A stretch of DNA of 64,000 nucleotides from Neoroseomonas soli. GTDB taxonomy: Bacteria > Pseudomonadota > Alphaproteobacteria > Acetobacterales > Acetobacteraceae. Of this stretch, positions 17,198 to 25,365 are shown one piece after another. Location: assembly GCF_018129065.1 (NCBI RefSeq), contig NZ_JAAEDM010000007.1:59087-123086 (forward strand). Direction: 5' to 3'. Within the stretch, counting starts at the first letter, position 1; the number at the start of each line of letters is the position of its first letter. The position numbers and the translations under genes are program-made. Below the pieces are notes generated by a model that saw only the letters and a list, made by a program, of their open reading frames with translations, ran no database searches and was not told where the DNA came from.

Positions 17198-18159
17198 GTG
17201 CCTTTCGCGAAGGGGGACGCTTCCCTGACGCCAGCACGGTCGGCATCGCCGCGACGCTCGTCGCGCTTCCGTTCGTCCTGCCGTCCGTCACACTGGCCTC
17301 GGAAGTCCTGGTCTTCTCGGTGGCGGCATTGTCCTGTGCCTTCCTGCTCGGCATGGTCGGACTGCTCTCCTTCGGGCAAGGGCTGTTCTTCGGGATCGGT
17401 GCCTATGTCTCGGCCGTGCTGCTGAAGGATCACGGCCTTGCGACGCTGCCAGCCGTGGCAATCGCGGCTGGCGCTTCCGCCATCGGGGCGGGGCTCATCG
17501 CCCTGCTCGCCGTGCGGCGGCACGGCGTCTACTTCGTCATGCTGACCCTCGCCTTCGCGCAGATGGGCTACTTTGCCATGCTCGCCCTGAACCACGTGAC
17601 GGGGGGTGAGAACGGGCTGACCGGCGTGCCGCGACCGCCGCTCCTTGCCGGCATGGGCGCGCTGTCGGGGTCGGAGGCGATCTACGCCTTCCTCGCCGTG
17701 CTCGCCTTCGCCGCCTACCTGCTGGTGCAGCGCGTCGGCGCATCGCCCTTCGGCTCGGTGCTGCGCGCCATCCGCCAGAACGAGCCGCGCGCCGAGGCGC
17801 TTGGCTACGACGTTCGCCGCTTCAAGGTCGCGGCCTTCGCGCTCGCCGGCCTGCTGGCCGGACTGGCAGGTGCGATGCACACGGTGTTCCTTGGCTTCGC
17901 GCCGCCCAACGTCATCGAACTCGAGATGAGCGAGCGGTTGCTGATCATGGCGATCATCGGCGGCGCGGGCGCGCCGGGCGCCGCCTTCGTCGGCGCCGGC
18001 TTCTATGTCGTGATGGCGGACTGGCTCTCGACCCTCTGGCCGCGCTGGTTGATGCTGATCGGCTTCCTGCTGATCGCCATCGTGCTGTTCCTGCGCGACG
18101 GGTTGTGGGGGGGAGCGGCCGCTGCGCTGCACCGCCTGCGGGGACGGGGTCATGGCTGA
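17194..18159 (+). CDS. branched-chain-type ABC transporter permease (LivM-like)
   Basis: 321 residues with about nine hydrophobic helices. LivM landmarks are LLSFGQGLFFGIGAYVSAVL (about 52-71), TGGENGLTGVPRP, and the cytoplasmic loop AIRQNEPRAEALGYDVRRFK that contacts the ATPase. It overlaps the LivG-like gene by 8 bases. Membrane subunit of the importer encoded inside the hyu operon. Confidence 0.92.
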   Translation: MSAFREGGRFPDASTVGIAATLVALPFVLPSVTLASEVLVFSVAALSCAFLLGMVGLLSFGQGLFFGIGAYVSAVLLKDHGLATLPAVAIAAGASAIGAGLIALLAVRRHGVYFVMLTLAFAQMGYFAMLALNHVTGGENGLTGVPRPPLLAGMGALSGSEAIYAFLAVLAFAAYLLVQRVGASPFGSVLRAIRQNEPRAEALGYDVRRFKVAAFALAGLLAGLAGAMHTVFLGFAPPNVIELEMSERLLIMAIIGGAGAPGAAFVGAGFYVVMADWLSTLWPRWLMLIGFLLIAIVLFLRDGLWGGAAAALHRLRGRGHG

Positions 18160-18895
18160 GACGCTGCTCGAGGCCCGCGGGCTCGGCGTCCGCTTCGGCG
18201 ACTTCCGTGCGTTGTCGGAGGTGGTCCTGGACGTCGCGGCCGGATCGCTTCATGCCGTCATCGGGCCGAACGGAGCCGGCAAGACCACGCTGTTCAACGT
18301 TCTGACCGGACGCATTGCGCCAAGCGAGGGCCGCATCGTCCTGGCCGGCCGGGACGTGACGCGGCTGCCGGCGCATCGGCGCGTTCACCTCGGCATGGCG
18401 CGGTCCTTCCAGGTGACCAACATCTTTGCCGACCTGACGGTGGCCGAGAACCTGCGGCTGGCCGTGCAGGCGGTGTCGGGCGCCGAGCCCTGGGTGTTCT
18501 GGCGGGCCCGCACCCCGTCGCGGGAGAAGGTCGCGGCGCTTCTCGATGAGGCCGGCCTCGCCGCGCGCGCGGACTGGCGCGCAGGGGACCTCTCGCACGG
18601 TGGCCAGCGGGCTCTCGAGATCGGCATGGCGCTCGCCGCCGATCCGCGCATCATCTTCCTCGACGAACCGCTGGCTGGCATGGGTATCGACGACATCCAC
18701 CGCACCAAGGAAATGATACACGACCTCGTTCCCGCGCGGACCGTCGTGCTGATCGAGCACAACATGCGTGTCGTGCTCGATATCTCCGATCGTATCACCG
18801 TGCTCGCGCAGGGACGGCCGATTGCCGAGGGGGCACCCGCCATGATCCGGAGCGACGCGGCGGTGCGAGAAGCCTATCTGGGATCGGGAATGTGA
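18152..18895 (+). CDS. ABC transporter ATP-binding protein (LivG-like)
   Basis: 247 residues. Walker A is GPNGAGKTT at about 38-46, the LivG-type signature is LSHGGQRALEIGMAL (usually LSYGQQR), Walker B is IIFLDEPLAGM, and the switch His is in EHNM. The LivG-specific RSFQVTNIFADLTVAENL follows Walker A. Drives the importer; coupled to the next gene by GTGA overlap. Confidence 0.92.
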   Translation: MAETLLEARGLGVRFGDFRALSEVVLDVAAGSLHAVIGPNGAGKTTLFNVLTGRIAPSEGRIVLAGRDVTRLPAHRRVHLGMARSFQVTNIFADLTVAENLRLAVQAVSGAEPWVFWRARTPSREKVAALLDEAGLAARADWRAGDLSHGGQRALEIGMALAADPRIIFLDEPLAGMGIDDIHRTKEMIHDLVPARTVVLIEHNMRVVLDISDRITVLAQGRPIAEGAPAMIRSDAAVREAYLGSGM

Positions 18896-19599
18896 GCGCG
18901 CTCCTGGAACTGGACGCCGTGGAGGCAGGCTACGGGAAGAGCCGCGTCCTGCACGGTGTCTCCCTCTCAGTCGCGGATGGCGAGACCGTCGCCCTGCTTG
19001 GGCGCAACGGCGCGGGCAAGACGACCACGATGCGTTGCATCGCCGGGCTCCTTGCCCCCGCGCAGGGACGCATCACCTTCGCCGGGCGGGATCTGCGCGG
19101 CATGCCGCCACATGCGGTGGCGCGTCTCGGCCTTTCACTCGTGCCGGAGCATCGCGGAATCTTCGCTGCGCTGAGCGTGGAGGAGAATCTCCGCCTGGCG
19201 GCGCGGCGGGGTTCGCCTTGGACCTTCGACACGGCCATGACCATGTTTCCCGCGCTGGCGGCGCGTCGGCGCACGCCGGGCGGGAAGCTGTCCGGTGGCG
19301 AGCAGCAGATGCTCGCCATTGCCCGCGCATTGATGCCGGGACCGAAGCTGCTGTTGCTGGACGAGCCGACCGAAGGGCTGGCGCCCGTCATCGTGGAGCG
19401 CCTGGTGGGGCTGCTGAAGGAGCTGAAGGCCAATGGCCTGCCGATGCTCCTGGTCGAGCAGAGCCTCGAGGTCTGCCGGGCCGTTGCGGATCGGCACGCC
19501 GTCATCGACGAAGGACGGATCGTCTGGACCGGCGACACGGAAGCGCTCGGCAATGCGACCGATATGGTCCGGCGCCACCTTACTCTGGAGGATGCATGA
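18892..19599 (+). CDS. ABC transporter ATP-binding protein (LivF-like)
   Basis: 235 residues from GTG 18892 (GTGA overlap). Walker A is GRNGAGKTTTM, the signature is LSGGEQQMLAIARAL, Walker B is LLLLDEPTEGL, with EQSL as the switch loop, all typical of LivF. VPEHRGIFAALSVEENL is the family insert. Second ATPase of the heteromeric importer. Its stop overlaps the SDR start (ATGA). Confidence 0.92.
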   Translation: MSALLELDAVEAGYGKSRVLHGVSLSVADGETVALLGRNGAGKTTTMRCIAGLLAPAQGRITFAGRDLRGMPPHAVARLGLSLVPEHRGIFAALSVEENLRLAARRGSPWTFDTAMTMFPALAARRRTPGGKLSGGEQQMLAIARALMPGPKLLLLDEPTEGLAPVIVERLVGLLKELKANGLPMLLVEQSLEVCRAVADRHAVIDEGRIVWTGDTEALGNATDMVRRHLTLEDA

Positions 19600-20366
19600 C
19601 CGCAGGACGCTTCACGGGGCGGGCGGCGATTGTGACGGGCGCGGCCCGGGGCATTGGCGCGGCGACCGCGGCGCGCCTCGCGCGGGAAGGTGCCTCCGTG
19701 CTCCTTGTGGATCGGGATGAAGAGGTTGTCGCGCGCGCTGCGGAACTCGGTGCCGCCGCCCTTCGCCTCGACATCACGGCTCAGGATGCGGGCGAGCGAT
19801 CGGTGCAGGAAGCGCTCGACCGCTTCGGGCGTCTCGACATCCTCGTGAACAATGCCGGCATCAGCGGTTCTCGGCCGCTTGCGGAGTGTGACGATGCGCT
19901 GCTTTCACGCATCATCGACACAAATCTGACGGCAGTGCTGAAGATGACGCGCGCCGCCATGCCGCATCTGACACGTCCCGGCGGGCGGATCGTCAATGTC
20001 GCCTCGGTCTTTGGCATTGCGGGCTACCCGGGTTCCACGCCCTATGCCGTGGCGAAGGCGGGCGTTGCGCAGCTGACGCGACAACTCGCCGCCGATCTCG
20101 CGCCCGAGGGCATACTCGTCAACGCCGTGGCACCCGGGCTTATCGAGACCGCCATGACGCGCGATCGACTGCATCATGACAGCTACTATCAAAGCGCCAT
20201 GCTGCATGCGACGCCATTGCGGCGCGCTGGCCAGCCGGAGGAAGTCGCGGCGGTCATCGCATTCCTCGCCTCCACCGATGCGTCCTTCGTTTCCGGCGAG
20301 GTCGTCGCGGTCGATGGAGGCTGGCTCACCGGGAGGCATCCACCTCCCGTCCGGCCGTTGCAGTGA
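19596..20366 (+). CDS. short-chain dehydrogenase/reductase (SDR)
   Basis: 256 residues from ATG 19596 (ATGA overlap with livF-like). TGAARGIG cofactor loop, VDRD for NAD preference, NNAG, catalytic Ser in VASVFG, YAVAK (Tyr/Lys), then PGLIETAM and the terminal VDGGW. Last gene of the operon that starts with hyuA, so probably acts on a late alcohol/ketone of the same pathway. The next gene is convergent. Confidence 0.88.
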   Translation: MTAGRFTGRAAIVTGAARGIGAATAARLAREGASVLLVDRDEEVVARAAELGAAALRLDITAQDAGERSVQEALDRFGRLDILVNNAGISGSRPLAECDDALLSRIIDTNLTAVLKMTRAAMPHLTRPGGRIVNVASVFGIAGYPGSTPYAVAKAGVAQLTRQLAADLAPEGILVNAVAPGLIETAMTRDRLHHDSYYQSAMLHATPLRRAGQPEEVAAVIAFLASTDASFVSGEVVAVDGGWLTGRHPPPVRPLQ

Positions 20367-20562
20367 GGTGCCGCTGATCCTGATCGGCTCTGTGAGCCTG
20401 GGATTGCTACGCTCCTCCAGCGTGGGAAGCCCGGTCGCCACGCGGTGAACGCCCATCACAATGACGCGCGCCGGCACCTCCTTTGCCGGTCGCCGCGAGG
20501 AGCATGCGGGCAACACGACAACCTCGGGTCCGCGTGCACAGCGCAACCGGGTGCATCCGGTC

Positions 20563-20889
20563 CTATGGAACCTCGACGTCGAACAGCGGTGCGTATTGCT
20601 GCGACCCGAAGACGTCCCGTTCCCCCGGACTGCCGGATGGGCGTTCGCGTCGGATCGTGAACTTGATCGCATTGGCCGGTTCGAACACCACGAAGTCCGT
20701 CACGCGGCTTTCAGGGATGCGCAGCAGCTCCGCCACGATGGCGGGGGACAGCACCTTCGCGTCGCGCACCTTCTCGAAATTCACCCGCTCCTTGAAGATG
20801 ATGTCGAAGGTGATGTGGTCCACGCCCGCATTCTTGCTGCGGATGGTCGAGGCCAGGTCGCGCAGCGTCAGCATGTTGCGGCGTTCCAT
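20563..20889 (-). CDS. DUF4387 family protein
   Basis: 108 residues. Family-typical features are the N-terminal LRDLASTIRSKNAGVDHITF, IIFKERVNFEKVRDA, SRVTDFVVFEPANAIKFTIRR and the acidic terminal VFGSQQYAPLFDVEV. Genes of this family routinely follow AtuA/DUF1446 genes; here the ATG shares a base with the AtuA stop (TGATG). Probably a small subunit of a complex with AtuA in a carboxylic or terpenoid-acid pathway; biochemical role unknown. Confidence 0.85.
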   Translation of the reverse strand: MERRNMLTLRDLASTIRSKNAGVDHITFDIIFKERVNFEKVRDAKVLSPAIVAELLRIPESRVTDFVVFEPANAIKFTIRRERPSGSPGERDVFGSQQYAPLFDVEVP

Positions 20890-22277
20890 CACGCGGCCCT
20901 CCGGGCGGTGCCGTCCACGGTCAGGAAGCGCGTGCGGAACAGCTCCATGGGATCCTTCACCGGCATGACGTGGTTCAGCGTCCATTCGTAGCCGGGCTTG
21001 CCGGTTAGCACTTCGTCCGACATCAGCGCGGCGGCGCCCGCGGTGCCCTTCACCTCGGGCAGGCGGGCGTAGAACAGGTTGCGGGCGGCGAGCGCGCAGA
21101 TCTCCTCGGCACGCTTGCCATCCTGGCACAGCGTTTCCACCACGACGCCGATCTCGTGCGGCTGGGCCGGCGGTGTCGGATCCATCGGCCCCATGACGCC
21201 GTCGCGACCATAGAGGTGGTAGAAGACCTGCCACCCGGCTTCCTCGGGCTTCCCGAAGCGCTCGGCGAGGCGCGCGCGCGCCCAGGCGATCGCCTTGTCG
21301 ATGTTCTGGATCATGTACGGGTCGCGCATGCCGACGACGGCGAGGCGCCGCTCGCCGACCTTGCCCGCGCCTTCCAGCTTCACCATCGGCGTCGCGGAGG
21401 GCACGAAGCGAGGCCCGGTGGCGCGTGTCGTCTTCTCCGCCACCTGCTCGTAGCGGCACTCGCTCATGTCCACGTGGCCGCTGACGACGTATTCGCGGAA
21501 CGGGTCGCGGCGCTCGTACATGGCGTGGCTCGCCAGCGAGGCGGGCGTGCAGCGCTGGCCGGGATGCATGGCGGTGACGCGGATGTCGTCCTCGCGGATC
21601 TGGCCGTAGATGCTCTCCTTGCCCATGAAGGGCTCGCAGCAGAAGGAGGCGCATTCCATCAGCTTGCCGGCGTAGTACGCGGTGGCCGGCGACATGCCGG
21701 CATTGAGCAGCGGCGCCGCGAACAGCGCGCAGTCGCTGGCACGCCCGGCGATCACCACATCCGCGCCGCCCGCCAGTGCCGCGGCGATCGGCTCGCCACC
21801 CATCACGGCCACGATGCGGTCGGTCCGCGCGAGCAGCGCGTCATCCGCCTCCGGCCGGCCGTCGAGGCCATGGATCGGCGTACCGGCACGCAGCATCTCG
21901 CGCACGGCCGCCGGCTTCAGCTCGGACTCGATGGCCGCGAGGCGAAAGGGGGCGAGGCCGTGCTCGGCCGCGATCTCCTGCATCAGCGCGACATACTGCG
22001 CGACGCCGCGATCCGTCCCGGTGTCGGAAGCCGAGCCGATGATCATCGGCACCCCGAGCCGGCGCGCGGCGAGCAGCATCACCTCGAGGTCGTGCTTCTG
22101 CCAAGCCGCCGGGCTCGCCTGCCCGTCGGCACCGAGCGGATAGGGTCCGATATCGCAGGAGCCGGAATCGGCGATGATGAAATCCGGCTTCAGTTCGCAG
22201 CCCGCGAGGAAGGAATCCTTCTCGAGCGGCGTGAAGCCGAGATGCCCGGTCGGGCAGAGGATGGTGACCTCGGTCAT
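20889..22277 (-). CDS. AtuA-like (DUF1446) acyclic terpene utilisation family protein
   Basis: 462 residues from ATG 22277. N-terminal TILCPTGHLGF, DFIIADSGSCDIGPYPLG, an IGSASDTGTD glycine-rich loop, DVVIAGRASDCALFAAPLL and GKESIYGQIREDDIRV are characteristic of the DUF1446/AtuA family. AtuA is needed for citronellol and geraniol catabolism in Pseudomonas, but many homologues sit in other acid-degradation clusters. A sigma54-like promoter is 36 bases upstream and the activator gene is next door, so expression is probably induced and sigma54-dependent. Confidence 0.85.
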   Translation of the reverse strand: MTEVTILCPTGHLGFTPLEKDSFLAGCELKPDFIIADSGSCDIGPYPLGADGQASPAAWQKHDLEVMLLAARRLGVPMIIGSASDTGTDRGVAQYVALMQEIAAEHGLAPFRLAAIESELKPAAVREMLRAGTPIHGLDGRPEADDALLARTDRIVAVMGGEPIAAALAGGADVVIAGRASDCALFAAPLLNAGMSPATAYYAGKLMECASFCCEPFMGKESIYGQIREDDIRVTAMHPGQRCTPASLASHAMYERRDPFREYVVSGHVDMSECRYEQVAEKTTRATGPRFVPSATPMVKLEGAGKVGERRLAVVGMRDPYMIQNIDKAIAWARARLAERFGKPEEAGWQVFYHLYGRDGVMGPMDPTPPAQPHEIGVVVETLCQDGKRAEEICALAARNLFYARLPEVKGTAGAAALMSDEVLTGKPGYEWTLNHVMPVKDPMELFRTRFLTVDGTARRAA

Positions 22278-22312
22278 GTTTTCTGGCCTTTGCTGGCGCG
22301 TCGCCCATGGCA

Positions 22313-22329
22313 TTGCACGCCCCGTGCCA
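22313..22329 (-). promoter_or_regulatory. sigma54-type (-24/-12) promoter for the AtuA/DUF4387 genes
   Basis: On the minus strand the sequence reads TGGCAC-GGGGC-GTGCAA. Against the RpoN consensus TGGCAC-N5-TTGCA this has perfect -24 and spacing, with the -12 GC intact and one mismatch (G for T). It lies in the 54-base gap between the stop of the bacterial enhancer-binding protein and the AtuA start, giving a 5' leader of about 25 bases. The match and placement are seen; use by RpoN is inferred. Confidence 0.65.
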
Positions 22330-22331
22330 GT

Positions 22332-23315
22332 TCAGGCGGGCACCGCCATGCCGAGCTTCTGCATCCGGTGCCGCAAGGCGTGGCGGGACAGGCCGAGCCG
22401 CACCGCCGCCCGGCCATGCCTGCCGCCGGCCTCGCGCAGCGCCGTCTCGATCAGCGCCTTCTGGTAGCGGTCGGTGGCGCCGTGGAAGCCGAGGTCCAGC
22501 GACGGCACCTCCGCCCCCCCGGGCAGGGATGGCGCCGCGCGGCCTTCGACCTCACGCAGGATGCGGTCCGGCAGGTGGCGCACCAGCACATGGTCCTCGG
22601 TCTCGAGGATGGCGATGCGCTCGATCAGGTTCTCCAGCTCGCGGACGTTGCCAGGCCAGGAATAGCGACGGAACACCTCGGCCACGCGCGGCTCCAGGCC
22701 GCGGATCACCCGCCCGCAGCGCCCCCCGTGGTGGCGCAGGAAGGATTCGGCCAGCAGCAGCACGTCGTCGCCGCGCGCACGCAGCGGCGGGATGTTCACC
22801 GGCACCACCTGTAGCCGCCAGTACAGGTCGTCACGGAAGCGGCCTGCCTTCACCTCCGACAGCAGGATGCGGTTGGTCGAGGTGACGAAACGCACATCCG
22901 CGGCGGTCTGCTTCACCGCCCCGAGGCGGCGGAAACGCTGGGTGTCCAGCATGGTCAGCAGCTTCGCCTGCAGTTGCAGGTCCATCTCCCGGATCTCATC
23001 GAGGAAGAGCGTGCCGCCGCTGGCGGCCTCGATCAGCCCGGGCTTCGCGCCGGCGGCGCCGGTGAATGCGCCGCGCTCATGCCCGAACAACTCGCTTTCC
23101 ATGAGGCTGGCGGGGATCGCGGCGCAGTTCACGTCGACGAAGGGCTGGTCCCGCCGCGCGGAAAGGCGGTGCAGCATGCGCGCGACGAGGCCCTTGCCGG
23201 TCCCCGTCTCCCCATACAGGAGCACGGTGCGGGCGGGGCTCACGGCGATGCGCGCCACCAGGTCGCGCACCGCGCGGATGCTTTCGTGTTCGCCGAGAAG
23301 GTCGTCGTAGGCCAT
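22332..23315 (-). CDS. sigma54-dependent transcriptional activator without receiver/sensor domain
   Basis: 327 residues from ATG 23315 (GAGGGG upstream). It consists almost only of an AAA+ domain: Walker A GETGTGKG (35-42), the sigma54-contacting GAFTGA loop (82-87), Walker B GGTLFLDEI (100-108) and an arginine-finger region (RFRDDLYWRL). A Fis-type helix-turn-helix (GGRHGRAAVRLGLSRHALRHR) ends the protein. No receiver, GAF or PAS domain precedes it, as in PspF, so control must come from a partner protein or expression. A sigma54-like promoter follows its stop. Confidence 0.88.
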   Translation of the reverse strand: MAYDDLLGEHESIRAVRDLVARIAVSPARTVLLYGETGTGKGLVARMLHRLSARRDQPFVDVNCAAIPASLMESELFGHERGAFTGAAGAKPGLIEAASGGTLFLDEIREMDLQLQAKLLTMLDTQRFRRLGAVKQTAADVRFVTSTNRILLSEVKAGRFRDDLYWRLQVVPVNIPPLRARGDDVLLLAESFLRHHGGRCGRVIRGLEPRVAEVFRRYSWPGNVRELENLIERIAILETEDHVLVRHLPDRILREVEGRAAPSLPGGAEVPSLDLGFHGATDRYQKALIETALREAGGRHGRAAVRLGLSRHALRHRMQKLGMAVPA

Positions 23316-23344
23316 GGGCGCGCGCCCCTCCACTGGCGTGGAGT

Positions 23345-24379
23345 TTACGCCGGCGCGTGAATTTCGCGCCATCCCTGCTCATCCGGCTCGAATCGCACCC
23401 ATGCGGCGCTGCAGGGCGGTCCGGCTGCGATGGTGGCGAGGCGCGCCCCGCAGTCCCACACCGCGCCGGCCAGGGTGGGCGACGGGTCTGGCGCATGGCG
23501 ACAGAGCGCGACGGGGGCATGGGTCGCGAGCAGCGGCCTCGGGTCGCGTGCCGGGTCCTGCTCCAGCGCCGCCCTCAGCACGGCGAGGCGCCCTTCCGAA
23601 TGGGCCACGGGCGACAGCGGATCCGGCGCGGCGGTGTAGTGGTTGGTGCGTGCCACCCACGCGCCGCGCGCGACATCCACGCGCCCGTGCCGCAGCTCCA
23701 CAGCCGCCGCGGCGCCGGATGCGTCGCCCAGCACCAGGCTGCCGCCACCCGCATGCGGCAGGTCCCTGATGGTGGACAGGGCTTCCTCCACCGTCGCGCA
23801 GGCGAACAGAAGTCGCGTCATCAGGAAATAGCGCAGCACTCCCGGCCCGTGGTCGGCCGTGGGGATCTGCGTGTCGGCCAGCGCGAGCCCGTCACTGTTC
23901 AACCCCGAGGACCAGGCCCCCGGCGCGCCGAGCGAACCGAGGCAGAGTACGCGCCTACCGCCCCAGGCCGGGTCCTCGTGCTGGAAGACGCGCTGCAGCC
24001 CGGCATGCTCGGGCCGGAAGTCGCGGTTCTTCGCGACGACGCCACGCAGCGCAAGGGCCGAACAGCCATCCGTGTCGGCCGGCGCCGCGGCGATATCCGC
24101 GAGGCAGCCGAGATGCAGGAAGTCGAACACCACCTCCGGGGCAAGGGAGAAGCCTTCGGCAATGCCGGTGATCTCCTCCAGCGCCTCGGGGGTGTGGCGC
24201 AGCGTCGCGTCCCATTGTGCGTCGAGGAAGCGCGCCATGCGCGGCGTCCGCGCCGGCGCCTCGGCCAATCGGCCGCGGATGGCGGACCGGACGGCGTCGG
24301 CCTGGTCAGGGCAGGCGGTCGCCTGGCCGCGACCACGCGCGCGCGCATCGCCGCGCAGGGTCACGAGCAATGCGCTCAC
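23345..24379 (-). CDS. C45 family N-terminal nucleophile hydrolase/acyltransferase (isopenicillin N acyltransferase-like)
   Basis: 344 residues from GTG 24379 (GTGA overlap with the Opp ATPase). The self-cleavage/nucleophile site is DGCSALAL (Cys106), followed by VAKNRDF (117-121), the family's NWDF-like motif. Downstream are SSGLNSDGLALADTQ, LPHAGGGSLVLGD, and TNHYTAAP, where the family has TNHF. These Ntn-fold enzymes cleave or transfer N-acyl groups on amino acids or beta-lactams after autoproteolysis. As the last gene of an Opp operon it probably hydrolyses the imported acylated amino acid or peptide in the cytoplasm. Confidence 0.82.
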   Translation of the reverse strand: MSALLVTLRGDARARGRGQATACPDQADAVRSAIRGRLAEAPARTPRMARFLDAQWDATLRHTPEALEEITGIAEGFSLAPEVVFDFLHLGCLADIAAAPADTDGCSALALRGVVAKNRDFRPEHAGLQRVFQHEDPAWGGRRVLCLGSLGAPGAWSSGLNSDGLALADTQIPTADHGPGVLRYFLMTRLLFACATVEEALSTIRDLPHAGGGSLVLGDASGAAAAVELRHGRVDVARGAWVARTNHYTAAPDPLSPVAHSEGRLAVLRAALEQDPARDPRPLLATHAPVALCRHAPDPSPTLAGAVWDCGARLATIAAGPPCSAAWVRFEPDEQGWREIHAPA

Positions 24380-25365
24380 GCGACGCCTCCATCATGAAGG
24401 TGGCACGCTGCGCGATGTCCATCCCCGAGGCTCACGATCCGTGGCGCCTCCCGCGAACAACGCGGCCCGGCCAGTGGGCAACGCGGATGGAAGGCGCAGC
24501 CCGGTGGCGGCGCGAGCGGAGAGGGCAGGTCGCCCATCGGCGCGCGCGCCCCTTTCTCCCCCGGTGCGCCGATGCGCGGCACGGCGGCCAGCAGCGCGCG
24601 GGTGTAGGGATGGGCAGGGCGGGTCGTGACCGCATCACGCGCCCCTTCCTCCACCACCCGGCCGAGATACATCACCGCGATGCGCCTCGCGAGATGCGCC
24701 ACCACCGCGAGGTCGTGCGAGATGAAGAGCAGCGTCAGGCCGAGTTCGTCGCGCAATTCCCGCAGCAGCGCCAGCACCTGCGCCTGCACGGAGACGTCGA
24801 GTGCCGAGACAGGTTCATCGCACACCACGAAGTCCGGCTTCAGGATCAGTGCGCGGGCGATGCCGATGCGCTGGCGTTGCCCGCCCGAGAACTGGTGCGG
24901 GTAGCGGTCGAGGTGCTGCCGCGCGAGCCCGACGCGGTCGAGCATCGGCAGTATGCGCGATTCCGCCGCCGCGCCCTTCAGCCCCCCGTGCAGCGCGATC
25001 GGCAAGGCGAGGATCTCCCGCACCGTCCGCCGCGGGTTCAGTGAGGCGTAGGGGTCCTGGAAGATGATCTGCATGCGCCGGCGCAAGGGACGGAGCGCGG
25101 CTTCCGGCAGGCGCGTGATGTCCTGCCCGTCGAACACCACCTGCCCGCCGGTCGGCGCATGCAGGCGAAGCAGCAGTCGGCCGAGGGTCGATTTGCCGCA
25201 GCCGCTTTCGCCGATCAGGCCGAGCGTCTCACCGCGCGCCAGCGTGAGGTCCACGCCGGAGACGGCGTGCAGCACGCGCCCGGGGCGGTTGCGAAGACGG
25301 TCGAGCAGCGACGGCGGAATGTCGAAGCGACGCTCGACCGCGCGGGCCTCCACCAGCAGCGTCAT
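24376..25365 (-). CDS. oligopeptide/dipeptide ABC transporter ATP-binding protein (OppF/DppF-like)
   Basis: 329 residues. Walker A is GESGCGKST, the signature is FSGGQRQRIGIARAL, Walker B is FVVCDEPVSALD and the switch His is in FISHDL. The oligo_HPY C-terminal zone ends with the Cys-containing GCAFHPRCPLAGPRCS, typical of Opp/Dpp ATPases (possible Fe-S site). Coupled by overlaps to OppD upstream and the C45 hydrolase downstream. Confidence 0.92.
   Translation of the reverse strand: MTLLVEARAVERRFDIPPSLLDRLRNRPGRVLHAVSGVDLTLARGETLGLIGESGCGKSTLGRLLLRLHAPTGGQVVFDGQDITRLPEAALRPLRRRMQIIFQDPYASLNPRRTVREILALPIALHGGLKGAAAESRILPMLDRVGLARQHLDRYPHQFSGGQRQRIGIARALILKPDFVVCDEPVSALDVSVQAQVLALLRELRDELGLTLLFISHDLAVVAHLARRIAVMYLGRVVEEGARDAVTTRPAHPYTRALLAAVPRIGAPGEKGARAPMGDLPSPLAPPPGCAFHPRCPLAGPRCSREAPRIVSLGDGHRAACHLHDGGVA

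Noticed and set aside
20367..20562. Readable minus-strand tail (VPARVIVMGVHRVATGLPTL) between the convergent SDR and DUF4387 genes
   Set aside because: Looks protein-like but I could not place it in a family, it has no intact start, and it is too short to call a remnant.
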